Shown in pieces: positions 47,637 to 56,479 of a DNA stretch of 64,000 bases. This DNA is from Pseudomonas sp. CFBP13508 (GTDB taxonomy: Bacteria; Pseudomonadota; Gammaproteobacteria; Pseudomonadales; Pseudomonadaceae), in contig NZ_QFZZ01000002.1 of the NCBI RefSeq assembly GCF_005233515.1, positions 310,001-374,000 on the forward strand. Reading direction: 5' to 3'. Numbering within the stretch: the first letter of the stretch is position 1; the number at the start of each line of letters is the position of its first letter. Under the pieces are notes generated by a model that had not been told where the DNA came from, ran no database searches, and saw only the letters and a list, made by a program, of their open reading frames with translations. The position numbers and the translations under genes are program-made.

Positions 47637-47650
47637 AGCGCTGTCTTTTT
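47637..47650 (-). promoter_or_regulatory. GntR operator-like site before gntP
   Basis: Minus strand AAAAAGACAGCGCT, part of the palindrome GACAGCGCTGTC (47634-47645). Partial match to the AC-N-AAG-N-TAGCGCT pattern found at 48366-48379. Confidence 0.5.
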
Positions 47651-47658
47651 CAACATAC

Positions 47659-48192
47659 TCATACCGCCTGTTTCAGACCGTTGGCCTGCCACCAGACGTG
47701 AGCCTGCAGGGCCAGCTCTTCGACGCTGTGAATCGAAGCATTAAGCGGCAGAGTCAGCGGCTCGCCCTTGGGCGATTCGAGGGTGGCGAACTGGCTTTCG
47801 ATCAACGTCGCCGGCATGAAGTGGCCCGGGCGGTGCGATACGCGCTCGGCGGCGACTTCCGGAGTCAATTCAAGAAACACGAAACCGAGGCCCGGCAAGG
47901 CACTGCGCAGACGTTCGCGATAGCTGTGTTTTAGGGCGGAGCAGGTCAATACCGGGCGCTGGCCTTGGGCATCGACGCGACGCAGTTCATCGCACAGGCT
48001 GTCGAGCCAGCCGGCGCGGTCTTCGTCGTTCAGGGGGATCCCCGCGCTCATCTTTTCGATGTTCGCGGCCGGATGAAAAGTATCGCCTTCAATGGCAGTG
48101 GCGCCGCTCAATTGGCACAGGGCCTGGCTGACGCACGTCTTGCCGCAACCGGCAACGCCCATGATGACCAGGGCGGTGATGGGATGACTCAT
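47659..48192 (-). CDS. gntK: Gluconokinase
   Basis: 177 residues. P-loop GVAGCGKT at 13-20, EGDTFHPAANIEKMSAGIPLNDEDRAGWL and TCSALKHSYRERLR are the family signatures. Phosphorylates gluconate to 6-phosphogluconate for the Entner-Doudoroff pathway. GAGGTG precedes the ATG. First gene of gntK-gntP; divergent from gntR. Confidence 0.95.
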   Translation of the reverse strand: MSHPITALVIMGVAGCGKTCVSQALCQLSGATAIEGDTFHPAANIEKMSAGIPLNDEDRAGWLDSLCDELRRVDAQGQRPVLTCSALKHSYRERLRSALPGLGFVFLELTPEVAAERVSHRPGHFMPATLIESQFATLESPKGEPLTLPLNASIHSVEELALQAHVWWQANGLKQAV

Positions 48193-48213
48193 ATAACACC
48201 TCAGCGCGCAGAC

Positions 48214-48227
48214 AGCGCTACCTTTGC
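48214..48227 (-). promoter_or_regulatory. GntR operator-like site before gntK
   Basis: Minus strand GCAAAGGTAGCGCT, differing from the better copy at 48366-48379 by two bases at its 5' end; 22 bases before the gntK ATG. Confidence 0.6.
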
Positions 48228-48365
48228 TAGCTATGACTCTAGTGCACAGGCAGAAGTTGCCGACGCCTTCTTGTCGTTTTTTTGGGTTGCAGCAGGTTTG
48301 TTCCCAACGCCAAAGAGCACTGATCAGGCAGGACCGCGCTCACGCATTTGCAGCTGCATCAGGAC

Positions 48366-48379
48366 AGCGCTACCTTAGT
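48366..48379 (-). promoter_or_regulatory. GntR operator-like site before gntR
   Basis: Minus strand ACTAAGGTAGCGCT fits AC-N-AAG-N-TAGCGCT, which I recall as the operator described for P. aeruginosa GntR; 30 bases before the gntR ATG, fitting autoregulation. Confidence 0.65.
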
Positions 48380-48408
48380 GCCTTGATTTTTGTTTGGCAA
48401 GCCGCCCG

Positions 48409-49440
48409 ATGACCTCCCCCAAGAACGATAAAAATACCCGCACCACCGGCCGTCCGACCCTCAACGAAGTAGCCCGCCTGGCCGGCGTCAGCCCGATCAC
48501 TGCCTCGCGCGCGTTGCGCGGGGTGAGCACGGTAGCCACCGAACTGGTGGAAAAAGTGCAGAAAGCCGCGCTCGAACTCAACTATGTGGTCAACCCCGCC
48601 GCCCGTGCTTTGGCCTCGGCGCAGAGCCATTCGGTTGTCGTACTGGTGCCATCGCTGTCCAACCTGCTGTTCATCGACACGCTGGAAGCCATTCATCGGG
48701 TGCTGACGCCCAAGGGCTTCGAAGTGCTGATCGGCAACTTTCACTATTCGCGCGATGAAGAAGAAAACCTGCTGCGCAACTACATGGCCTATCAGCCGCG
48801 CGGCTTTTTGCTGACCGGGTTTGATCGCACGGAAAGTTCGCGGCGGATGATCGAGGCCAGCAACATTCCTTGCGTGTACATGATGGAGCTGGACAGCGCC
48901 GCCGGGGTCAATTGCGTGGGTTTCTCGCAGTTGAGCGCCGGGGAAACTGCCGCCGAACACCTTCTGTCTCGCGGACGCAAGCGCTTGGCCTACATTGGTG
49001 CGCAGCTGGATCAGCGCACGTTGTTGCGCGGTGAAGGCTTCCGCAAGGCGTTGCAGAAGGCGGGCCGCTACGACCCGGATCTGGAAGTGCTGACGCCACG
49101 TGCTTCGTCGGTGGGCTTGGGTGGCGAGTTGTTCCTGCAATTGCTGGCGGCGCATCCGGATGTTGATGCGATTTTCTTCGGCAACGATGACCTGGCCCAA
49201 GGCGCGCTGCTGGAAGCCTTGCGTAACGGCATCAAGATTCCCGAGCAAGTGGCGATTCTCGGTTTCAACGATTTGCCGATGTCTGAACACATGGTGCCGC
49301 GCCTGAGCAGCATCAATACCCCGCGTGAGGCAATAGGCCGGCGCGCGGCGGAGCAGATGCTGACGTTGATGGCGGGTAACAAAGTGGCGCGGCCGGTGGA
49401 GGATATGGGGTTTGAGTTGAAGGTGCGCGAGAGTACCTGA
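48409..49440 (+). CDS. gntR: LacI-family gluconate repressor
   Basis: 343 residues. LacI helix-turn-helix (PTLNEVARLAGVSPITASRALRGVSTVATELVEKV) followed by a periplasmic-binding-protein-like sensor (SNLLFIDTLEAIHRVL ... DVDAIFFGNDDLAQGALLEALRNGIKIPEQVAILGFNDL). Represses gntK-gntP and itself until gluconate or 6-phosphogluconate binds. ATG at 48409; a TTG five codons upstream is possible. Confidence 0.92.
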   Translation: MTSPKNDKNTRTTGRPTLNEVARLAGVSPITASRALRGVSTVATELVEKVQKAALELNYVVNPAARALASAQSHSVVVLVPSLSNLLFIDTLEAIHRVLTPKGFEVLIGNFHYSRDEEENLLRNYMAYQPRGFLLTGFDRTESSRRMIEASNIPCVYMMELDSAAGVNCVGFSQLSAGETAAEHLLSRGRKRLAYIGAQLDQRTLLRGEGFRKALQKAGRYDPDLEVLTPRASSVGLGGELFLQLLAAHPDVDAIFFGNDDLAQGALLEALRNGIKIPEQVAILGFNDLPMSEHMVPRLSSINTPREAIGRRAAEQMLTLMAGNKVARPVEDMGFELKVREST

Positions 49441-49472
49441 CCCTTCACAAATGCTGAGTTGAAACACAACCC

Positions 49473-49563
49473 TTGTGGGAGCGAGCCTGCTCGCGAAAGC
49501 GGTGGGTCAGTCAGCATTGATGCAACTGACACGACGCATTCGCGAGCAGGCTCGCTCCCACAG
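49473..49563. repeat. REPIN (type B)
   Basis: Inverted pair of TGTGGGAGCGAGCCTGCTCGCG; its loop (GCGGTGGGTCAGTCAGCAT) nearly equals that of the REPIN at 46055-46145. Confidence 0.9.
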
Positions 49564-49579
49564 GGGATCTCTATCAAAT

Positions 49580-50452
49580 TTAATGGATGAGCAGGTCAAC
49601 CAGAGCCTGCGCACCCTTTTGCAAGGGCTGGCTCTTGAGCCACACCGCGTGCACCGGCAACACCAGGCCATTTTCGATGTTGCGAAAATTCAGCCGCTTC
49701 AAGCGTCCCGCGTCCAGCCACGGCTGCACCACCGACAGCGGGAAATTACCCCAGCCCAATCCCGCTTCAACCATCTCCATTGCCGTCTCGAGATTGTCCG
49801 TACGCCAGTAAGACTCAGCCACCAACGGCCGCGTTTCGCTGATCGGCAAGTCGCGGCTGGCGACAATGATCTGCCGTACCTGCACCAGATCTTCGAGAAA
49901 CACATCACGCCCCTGCAGCAACGGACTGTCCGCCGCCAGCGTGGCGATCATGCGTTCGCTGCCGACGAACTGAAACCGCTCCAGCGCAGTGACGCTCAAC
50001 CCGGCGAAGGCCAGACACACGCTGATCCGGCCACTGTGCAACATCGCCAGCACATCATCCTGCGGCGCAGTCAGCACTTCGATGTCGAGCAGCGGATGAC
50101 GCTCGGCAATCACTTTGATTGCTGCCAGCAAGCGCCGTCGATCAAGGTCCGCAACCGCGCCAATCGACAACCTGCTTTCCAGTCCCAACGACAGCTCCAC
50201 CGCGTGCACTTGCAGCTGCTTGAGCTGCTCGGCGATCAGTCGCGCGTGGGGCACCAACGACTGCGCCATCGCCGTGGGTTGCGGCTCACGATGGCTGCGG
50301 TCGAACAACGGGTAACCGAGTTCCGCTTCAAGATTGGCAATGCCCATGCTCACCGCCGACGGCACCTTGCCCAATTGCCGGGCAGCGGCGGAAAACGAGC
50401 CGCGCTCGATGACCGCGAGAAACAATTCGATGCTGTCGCTGTTGAAATTCAA
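49580..50452 (-). CDS. LysR-family regulator of the second PACE gene
   Basis: 290 residues, winged helix (NSDSIELFLAVIERGSFSAAARQLGKVPSAVSMGIANLEAELGYPLFDRSHREPQPT) plus substrate-binding domain. The likely start is TTG at 50452, because AGGTGG stands just upstream and the protein then begins MNFNSDSIEL; a GTG at 50461 has no ribosome binding site. Divergent from the PACE gene 122 bases away. Confidence 0.88.
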   Translation of the reverse strand: MNFNSDSIELFLAVIERGSFSAAARQLGKVPSAVSMGIANLEAELGYPLFDRSHREPQPTAMAQSLVPHARLIAEQLKQLQVHAVELSLGLESRLSIGAVADLDRRRLLAAIKVIAERHPLLDIEVLTAPQDDVLAMLHSGRISVCLAFAGLSVTALERFQFVGSERMIATLAADSPLLQGRDVFLEDLVQVRQIIVASRDLPISETRPLVAESYWRTDNLETAMEMVEAGLGWGNFPLSVVQPWLDAGRLKRLNFRNIENGLVLPVHAVWLKSQPLQKGAQALVDLLIH

Positions 50453-50574
50453 CCCGCCCACCTATCAATAAAACTGAAAACTACCGACTTTTTCTGTCAG
50501 GTCTATTGAAGCTATCTTTCGCCGCCTTCGCCAGCCCTGCTGGCCAACATTAGCCAAGAAAGAGGCAAATCTGC

Positions 50575-51015
50575 ATGCAAGGCGTGAAACGTAAACTGGT
50601 CTATGTGTCGCTCTATGAAGTGATCGGCATGACCTTCTCGGCCCTCGGTCTGGCCCTGTTGTCGGGCACTTCGCCGGGCAGCACAGGACCACTGGCAGTG
50701 ATCATCACCAGCATCGCCGTGACCTGGAATTTCATCTACACCTCGTTGTTCGAACTCTGGGAAAGCCGCCAGATCTCGCGCACCCGCACCGTCAAACGGC
50801 GCATCGCCCACGCCGTCGGCTTTCAACTGACGCTGATCGTGTTCCTGATTCCGCTGATCGCGTGGTGGATGAACATCAGCCTGGTGCAGGCGTTCCTGCT
50901 GGATCTGGCGCTGATCATTTTCATCCCGTGCTACACCTTCGTGTTCAACTGGCTGTTCGACCGGATCTTCGGTTTGCCAACGTCGGCACTGCCCGACTCA
51001 GCAACAAGCGCGTGA
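50575..51015 (+). CDS. PACE-family efflux transporter
   Basis: 146 residues, four membrane helices in two BTP repeats (LVYVSLYEVIGMTFSALGLALL ... TWNFIYTSLFELWE; IAHAVGFQLTLIVFLIPLIAWWMNISLVQAFLLDL). Same family as 37600-38037, but clearly diverged. AGAGG precedes the ATG. Proton-driven biocide or polyamine export is predicted. Confidence 0.9.
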   Translation: MQGVKRKLVYVSLYEVIGMTFSALGLALLSGTSPGSTGPLAVIITSIAVTWNFIYTSLFELWESRQISRTRTVKRRIAHAVGFQLTLIVFLIPLIAWWMNISLVQAFLLDLALIIFIPCYTFVFNWLFDRIFGLPTSALPDSATSA

Positions 51016-51128
51016 CGCGCCAGTAACATATTGATCGCGATGTTGACCATTGGCTGATTCGGCCCGCGCACGCGTAATCTGGCACTGGAGAATATTGCCC
51101 ATCGTTGACGGCCAACACAGGACTCACC

Positions 51129-51218
51129 TGTGGGAGCGAGCCTGCTCGCGAAGGCGTCGTGTCAGTGACTATGTGCTTGACTGACACAACGCTTTCGCGA
51201 GCAGGCTCGCTCCCACAT
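51129..51218. repeat. REPIN (type B)
   Basis: Inverted pair of TGTGGGAGCGAGCCTGCTCGCG between convergent PACE and chemoreceptor genes. Confidence 0.9.
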
Positions 51219-51243
51219 TGGTTATTGGTGACGTTGAAACAGC

Positions 51244-52563
51244 TCAGTTCAATTGCAGGGTTTCATTGAACTGGCTGATCGCATCCACCACATGCCGGGA
51301 GCCCTGCTGGATCTCCAGAATCACCTCGCCCGCCTCGTTCGCCAGCTCCACGCCCAACCCGGTTCGGCTCAGGCTCGACTGCATGCTCGATACCGCGCTC
51401 AGCGACAGGTCGTGGTTCTTGCGCACCACGTCGACAATTTCCAGAGTGGCCTGACTGGTCCGTGCGGCGAGGCTACGCACCTCATCGGCGACGACGGCAA
51501 AACCGCGTCCATGCTCACCGGCGCGCGCCGCTTCGATCGCTGCATTGAGTGCCAGCAGGTTGGTCTGGTCGGCAATGCCGCGAATGGTCTGGACGATGGT
51601 GCCGATGATGTCCGACTGTTTGCTTACCGCATCGATGCTCACCGCGGCTTCGTTCAGGTCGCGGGAAATGTCCTGAATGATCTGCACGGTCTGCTGCACC
51701 ACCTGTGAGCCTTTTTGCGCGCAGGCGTCGTTTTGTACCGAGGTGCTGTGGGCCGATTCCGCAGCGTTCTGCAGGGTGGTCATCTGCTTGGTAATGTCGC
51801 TGGCGAACTTGACCACTTTGTACAAGCGGCCCTTGGCATCGAACAGCGGGTTATACGATGCCTCCAGATACACCATCTGCCCGGACTTGTTCTTGCGCTC
51901 GAAGCGGTGCGAGTGATATTCGCCGCGATTGAGCGAAGCCCAGAATGCCTTGTACTGCGCAGATTCCGCTTCGGCGCGGTGACAGAACAGGCTGTGGTGC
52001 TGGCCGACAATTTCAGGGTGCGCGTACTGCATGGTCTGCAGGAAGTTGTCGTTGGCGCGGATGACATTGCCTTCGGGGGTGAACTCGATCACCGCCATGG
52101 AACGGCCGATCGCCGCCAGCATGGCTTCTTCTTCATGTTCTTTGTTGATGCGCGCAGTGATGTCCGCCGCAACCTTGATGACACTTCTGACCTGTTTGTC
52201 TGGCCCGAACACCGGCATGTAACTGGCTTCAAGCCAGATCTCCCGACCGCTCTTGTTCAGGCGCAGGAACGTGCCGCTGAGCGGTTCACCACGGGCCAGG
52301 TCGCGCCACAACTTTGCGTAGTCCTCGCTGCGATAAAAGCTTTCTTCGCAGAAGATCCGATGGTGTTTGCCGCGCACTTCTTCGGCGCTGTAGCCCATGG
52401 TCTTGCAGAAGTTCTCGTTGGCGTCGAGGACGATGCCTTCCGGGGTGAATTCGATCATGGCCATCGAGCGGCTGATGGCTTCGATTTTCGCGTTGGCCTC
52501 GGTCAGCGCACAGCTGAAACGCTCGATTTCCCGCAGGTCAGCCTTGTGATGTAGGTTGAACAT
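51244..52563 (-). CDS. Soluble chemoreceptor with two PAS domains (BdlA-like)
   Basis: 439 residues, no membrane helix. PAS1 (about 32-140; [34 protein letters not shown]), PAS2 (about 150-265; [34 protein letters not shown]) and an MCP signalling domain ([38 protein letters not shown]). The sequence [34 protein letters not shown] links PAS2 to the signalling part. Paralogue of the protein at 26250-27569. Confidence 0.9.
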   Translation of the reverse strand: MFNLHHKADLREIERFSCALTEANAKIEAISRSMAMIEFTPEGIVLDANENFCKTMGYSAEEVRGKHHRIFCEESFYRSEDYAKLWRDLARGEPLSGTFLRLNKSGREIWLEASYMPVFGPDKQVRSVIKVAADITARINKEHEEEAMLAAIGRSMAVIEFTPEGNVIRANDNFLQTMQYAHPEIVGQHHSLFCHRAEAESAQYKAFWASLNRGEYHSHRFERKNKSGQMVYLEASYNPLFDAKGRLYKVVKFASDITKQMTTLQNAAESAHSTSVQNDACAQKGSQVVQQTVQIIQDISRDLNEAAVSIDAVSKQSDIIGTIVQTIRGIADQTNLLALNAAIEAARAGEHGRGFAVVADEVRSLAARTSQATLEIVDVVRKNHDLSLSAVSSMQSSLSRTGLGVELANEAGEVILEIQQGSRHVVDAISQFNETLQLN

Positions 52564-53071
52564 GGTTGTATCACCTTCCGCGCGTTCTTTTGATTTGATG
52601 AAAGTTCAGGTCTTGCAAGATCCATCACTACGTTCCACAGAACAGGCACACGCCTTCCTCCACGGGAGGAAGTTGTCAGGTGATAAATGATGATCAATCG
52701 GAGGGTTCGTGCAGCGACGCTCTGATCAAGACATCCTTTTCTTGATAGCCCGCAAGCGGGCCAGCCCTAACGCGTAGAAGAACTTCCATTTAGATGACGC
52801 TCCTTGTTGGTTCAGTGTCGGTGCCTTGGGTTGCGCACTCTGGCAGCATGAATCACGGACCAACCGGTGCCGTCGGCCGGTTGGCATGACGGTCGACATG
52901 GTTAGTTACCTGCAAGCGTAGCCAGCCCGACGCCGGGCGCAAGGCCACTAGTCGGCCAGTATCTGGCATTTTTTGCACAAGAAACGGTTCAGCGCGGGGA
53001 ACGGCGTGGTGAGAACGGACGTTTTCGCCAGCGAAGCGGAAGCCCGCGAACCGGGCTCCCGTAGGGTTTGC
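52564..53071. other. Gene-less region with several hairpins (508 bp)
   Basis: No supported gene. Inverted repeats occur at 52652-52670 (CTTCCTCC/GGAGGAAG), 52748-52761 (GCCCGC/GCGGGC), 52861-52883 (AACCGG/CCGGTT region) and 53039-53060 (AGCCCG/CGGGCT); the last may end the small gene that follows on the minus strand. A structured RNA is possible but not shown. Confidence 0.4.
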
Positions 53072-53182
53072 TCAATGGCCGAAGATGTCGACCTTCTTGG
53101 CTTTCTTCTCGGCGCGTTTTTCAATCGCAGTCTTGGCCGGCTTCTTCTTCGCGGCTTTCTTTGAATCCATACCTTTGGACAT
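53072..53182 (-). CDS. 36-residue lysine/alanine-rich protein
   Basis: MSKGMDSKKAAKKKPAKTAI, then a run of E, K, R and A, ending KKVDIFGH. About a third of the residues are lysine. GGAG stands eight bases before the ATG, and the stop is TGA at 53072. Too short to be found by length-based gene calling. It resembles histone-H1-like or ribosome-associated tails; similar tiny proteins occur in Pseudomonas, without known function. Confidence 0.7.
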   Translation of the reverse strand: MSKGMDSKKAAKKKPAKTAIEKRAEKKAKKVDIFGH

Positions 53183-53283
53183 GATCGATACTCCACTCAC
53201 AGGGGATGTGAGTTCAGGTATACACCTATCCCGAGGCGCGCGTTCTTTTATAATCGGCGCTTTTCGCAGTGACAGCCGAACTC

Positions 53284-53706
53284 ATGTCCGACATCCACTA
53301 CAGCCAGCTCGACGAATCGTTGTGGCCGCTGATGAACAAGTTCTACCGCAGCCACCAATCGTCGATGAAAGCCGTGCGCGAGGCGCAGTTGTGGGTGGCA
53401 AGGCGCGGTGAAATCGTTGCGGCGCTGTGCCTGCGTCCGGTAGCGGGCGGGCATTGGCTGACGGGGTTGTTTGTCGATCCGGGGTGTCGCGAGCAGGGAA
53501 TTGCTGCGCAACTGATCGCGGCGGCGGTTGCTAAGGTGGACGAGCCGGTGTGGCTGTTCTGCCATCCGGATCTGCGCGGGTTTTATGAGCGGCGTGGGTT
53601 CAGTTTCGATCCGCTGCTGCCGCAGGCGATGGCCGAGCGGTTGAGCCGGTACGCGCGGAGCAAGCCGATGATTGCGATGGGGCTTAATCCCGCAGATTTA
53701 CGCTGA
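53284..53706 (+). CDS. GNAT-family N-acetyltransferase
   Basis: 140 residues. Motif A is WLTGLFVDPGCREQGIAAQLIAAAVAKV and the end VWLFCHPDLRGFYERRGFSFDP is the usual GNAT finish. Start chosen at 53284 (MSDIHYSQL). Substrate unknown. Confidence 0.85.
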   Translation: MSDIHYSQLDESLWPLMNKFYRSHQSSMKAVREAQLWVARRGEIVAALCLRPVAGGHWLTGLFVDPGCREQGIAAQLIAAAVAKVDEPVWLFCHPDLRGFYERRGFSFDPLLPQAMAERLSRYARSKPMIAMGLNPADLR

Positions 53707-53711
53707 AACCC

Positions 53712-53801
53712 CGTGGGAGCGAGCCTGCTCGCGAATGCGGTGTGTCAGCGCCGAATCTGGTTCTGATACTCCGCGTTCGCGAGCAGGCTCGCTCCCACAG
53801 G
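53712..53801. repeat. REPIN (type B)
   Basis: GTGGGAGCGAGCCTGCTCGCG and its inverted copy between the GNAT gene and def. Confidence 0.9.
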
Positions 53802-53821
53802 GATTGATGGTGTTCTGACAA

Positions 53822-54361
53822 TCAGTCGTCAGCGTTGGGATCAAGGTCCGGGAACAGCACTTCGGTAAAGCCGAACTTGCTGAAATCGGTAATCCGTGAC
53901 GGGTACAGCCGGCCGATCAGGTGATCGCATTCATGCTGCACCACTCGCGCATGAAACCCCGAGGCTACGCGCACGATCGGCTCGCCCTTGGGATCAAAGC
54001 CTTCGTAGCGAATCTGCTGATAGCGCTCCACCGCACCGCGCAGGCCCGGCACCGACAGACAGCCTTCGAAGCCCTCTTCCATCAACGGATTCAACGGCGT
54101 GATCAGCGGATTGATCAGGATCGTCTGCGGCACTGCTTCAGCATCCGGGTAACGCTCGCTGTGTTCGAAGCCGAAGATCACCAGTTGCAGGTCGACGCCG
54201 ATCTGCGGCGCCGCGAGGCCAACGCCGCCGACGCTTTCCATGGTCTGGAACATGTCGTCGATCAGTTGCCACAGCTCGGCGCTGTTGAACATCTCAGGCG
54301 GTACCGGCGCGGCGATGCGCAACAGGCGCTCATCACCCATTTTCAGAATTTCACGAATCAT
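53822..54361 (-). CDS. def: Peptide deformylase
   Basis: 179 residues. All three motifs are present: [10 protein letters not shown] (46-55), EGCLSVPG with the metal ligand C101, and QHECDHL with H143, E144 and H147. It removes the N-formyl group from new proteins. This copy is not beside fmt, so it is probably a second deformylase. Its ATG overlaps the stop of the upstream membrane-protein gene (ATGA). Confidence 0.95.
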   Translation of the reverse strand: MIREILKMGDERLLRIAAPVPPEMFNSAELWQLIDDMFQTMESVGGVGLAAPQIGVDLQLVIFGFEHSERYPDAEAVPQTILINPLITPLNPLMEEGFEGCLSVPGLRGAVERYQQIRYEGFDPKGEPIVRVASGFHARVVQHECDHLIGRLYPSRITDFSKFGFTEVLFPDLDPNADD

Positions 54362-55314
54362 GGTCGGGCTTCATCAGTGTCCGGCTTGAGCGAGTGATCG
54401 CGGCCCAGGCCGGAGACGTGTTGTTTGGTGGATTCGTCGGGCTCGCCAGGGGCTTTTTCGCCCTTGTCCTTGCCTTCGGCGGACATGTGCTCGATCACCG
54501 CATTCATTTCTGCGCCGAGCAACAGCACCGCGGCGGAAATGTAGAAATACAGCAACAGCACGATGATCGCCCCGATGCTGCCATACATCGCGTTGTAGTT
54601 GGCGAAGGTTTTTACGTAGAAGGCAAAGCCCAGTGAAGCGAGAATCCACACCACCACGGCCAGCACCGAACCTGGGGTGATAAAACGGAAGTCCTGTTTG
54701 ACGTCAGGCATCACGTAATAGATCAGCGCTACCGCGACCATCATCAGAATCACGATCACCGGCCAGCGCGCGATAGTCCACACCGTGACGATGAAGTCTT
54801 CCAGCCCCACTTGTGCGGCAATCCAGCCCATCACCTGCGGCCCGAGCACCATCAGCGCGGCGGCAATCAGCAGCATGCCGGCAATGCCAACGGTGTAGAC
54901 GATCGACAAGGGAAAACGCTTCCAGACCGGTCGGCCTTCGACCACGTCGTAAGCGGCATTCATCGCGCTCATCATCAGGCGCACGCCGGCGGACGCGGTG
55001 TACAGGGCGATCACGATACCGATGGACAGCAGGCCACCCTTGGATTGCTGCAACTGGTCGATCACCGGATTGACCTGCTCCAGCGCCTGCGGCGGCAGGA
55101 CCAGTTCAGATTGCAGGCGCAGCCAGGAGAAAAAGTCCGGCAGGTGCAGGAAACCGATCAGGGCAATCAGGAAAAGAATGAACGGGAAGAGCGAGAACAG
55201 CATCTGGTAGGCCAGCGCCGAGGCGTAGGTCGACATTTCGTCATCGACGAATTCAGTGACCGTGCGCACCATCACCCGGTGCAGGGGCAGACCTTTCATG
55301 TCCGGGAATATCAT
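54358..55314 (-). CDS. YihY/virulence factor BrkB-family membrane protein
   Basis: 318 residues, six membrane helices: [59 protein letters not shown], and [36 protein letters not shown]. The tail (about 285-318) is charged. AAGGAG precedes 55314. Family function is unclear (once misnamed RNase BN). Coupled to def by a four-base overlap. Confidence 0.93.
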   Translation of the reverse strand: MIFPDMKGLPLHRVMVRTVTEFVDDEMSTYASALAYQMLFSLFPFILFLIALIGFLHLPDFFSWLRLQSELVLPPQALEQVNPVIDQLQQSKGGLLSIGIVIALYTASAGVRLMMSAMNAAYDVVEGRPVWKRFPLSIVYTVGIAGMLLIAAALMVLGPQVMGWIAAQVGLEDFIVTVWTIARWPVIVILMMVAVALIYYVMPDVKQDFRFITPGSVLAVVVWILASLGFAFYVKTFANYNAMYGSIGAIIVLLLYFYISAAVLLLGAEMNAVIEHMSAEGKDKGEKAPGEPDESTKQHVSGLGRDHSLKPDTDEARP

Positions 55315-55426
55315 TCGCGTCTCCTTGCGCCGCAAAAGGTTGAAGTCGTGGCGACTCAGGGGCCGTTTTTTACCTCAAGGTAGCCTACTTGGCGATCCTT
55401 CGGCGGATGACCGCAGGGTTCTGATA

Positions 55427-55452
55427 CAAAAACGGCCATCCTTGGATGGCCG
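55427..55452 (-). terminator. Rho-independent terminator of the CsbD-like gene
   Basis: Minus strand CGGCCATC, CAAG, GATGGCCGTTTTT, 26 bases after the stop. Confidence 0.85.
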
Positions 55453-55477
55453 CTCGTGTGATTCGTTCAAGGCTCAC

Positions 55478-55669
55478 TTACGCCTTGTCGACGCCTTTTT
55501 TCACAGCGTCCTTGGCGTTGCCGACCGCTTGCTGGGCTTCGCCTTTTTTCTCTTGAACTTTGCCTTCCGCGCGCAGCTTGTCGTTGTCAGTAGCTTTGCC
55601 GACGCCTTGCTTGACGTTACCGACGGCTTCGTTGGCCATGCCTTTTACTTTATCGCCTGTGCTACTCAT
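55478..55669 (-). CDS. CsbD-family stress protein
   Basis: 63 residues: [21 protein letters not shown], then [29 protein letters not shown]. This is the repeated GxxxxxxGxxxQxxG pattern of CsbD, a disordered general-stress protein. GGAG stands seven bases before the ATG. The open frame upstream to 55747 is not coding-like. Confidence 0.92.
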   Translation of the reverse strand: MSSTGDKVKGMANEAVGNVKQGVGKATDNDKLRAEGKVQEKKGEAQQAVGNAKDAVKKGVDKA

Positions 55670-55863
55670 GGTGTTTCTCCGTGAAGCATAAAGGGAAGAA
55701 AAGTCATTACGTAACGATTGACCGGTGCGCTTTGCGCCGAGTTTCATTTATTTTGCCGGCATTTCGTCGTGGCATGCAGGTTGCGCTTTATGTTTGCCGG
55801 CGTTGCCCCGAGAATGCTCAGCCTACGGGCGCTGAGCCCGGCACACCGATTCGCAGGAATGTC

Positions 55864-56241
55864 ATGAAGCTCAATAAAACCCAGGCCATCGCCCGTCGCA
55901 ACCAGGAACTGGGCGGCGCCGTGCTCGGCACCAACAACTGCCACTTCGCCGAACTGAACCGTAACCGCAACATCTGGTGGTTCGACCTGCCGGTGTCGCG
56001 CTTGGCCATCGGTCAGTACGAGTGGATTCACTTGCTGCTGCACACCCCGGCCACCGATGAGTTGCTGCACCTGAAAGTGCCGACGGTGTTCCTGCGCGAA
56101 AAGCTCGAAGGCCTGGTGATTCGCAACGAAGGCAAACGCAAGGCGGCGCTGAGCCTGGAATTGAGTGCGGACAAGGATTCGTATCTGCAGGACATGCGTC
56201 CGGCGGGGACCAATGTGAATTTTGCGCCGTTTCGCCAGTAG
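55864..56241 (+). CDS. Conserved hypothetical protein
   Basis: 125 residues starting MKLNKTQAIARRNQELGGAVLG; AGGA precedes the ATG. Mostly beta with WWFDLPVSRLAIGQYEWIHLLLHTPATDELLHLKVPTVFLREKLEGLVIRNEGKRKAALSLELS. No signal or membrane segment; function unknown. Family not recognised. Confidence 0.7.
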   Translation: MKLNKTQAIARRNQELGGAVLGTNNCHFAELNRNRNIWWFDLPVSRLAIGQYEWIHLLLHTPATDELLHLKVPTVFLREKLEGLVIRNEGKRKAALSLELSADKDSYLQDMRPAGTNVNFAPFRQ

Positions 56242-56261
56242 TATCGGCGGCGCGGCCCGTT

Positions 56262-56410
56262 CCCCTCACCCTGGCCCTCTCCCAGAGGGAGAGGGGACTG
56301 ACCGAGTTGCTCTCGCGGAATATGCCGACCTGAAATATCCAGCCGAACTCAAGATCCGAATTATCCCTGATCGGCTCCCTCTCCCTCTGGGAGAGGGCTG
56401 GGGTGAGGGG
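56262..56410. repeat. Type D palindromic intergenic element
   Basis: Ends CCCCTCACCCTGGCCCTCTCCC and GGGAGAGGGCTGGGGTGAGGGG are inverted copies; interior of about 100 bases includes CCGACCTGAAA, also present in the 130-bp repeat unit. Confidence 0.85.
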
Positions 56411-56449
56411 CAGTCTCGAAGCATGACTCAAGCCCTACTCGGCACCAAC

Positions 56450-56479
56450 AAAAAGCCCCGCATCTGCGGGGCTTTTTAT
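56450..56479 (-). terminator. Rho-independent terminator of fadD1
   Basis: AAAAAGCCCCGC, ATCT, GCGGGGCTTTTT immediately after the fadD1 stop; symmetrical, so it can also stop plus-strand transcription. Confidence 0.9.
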
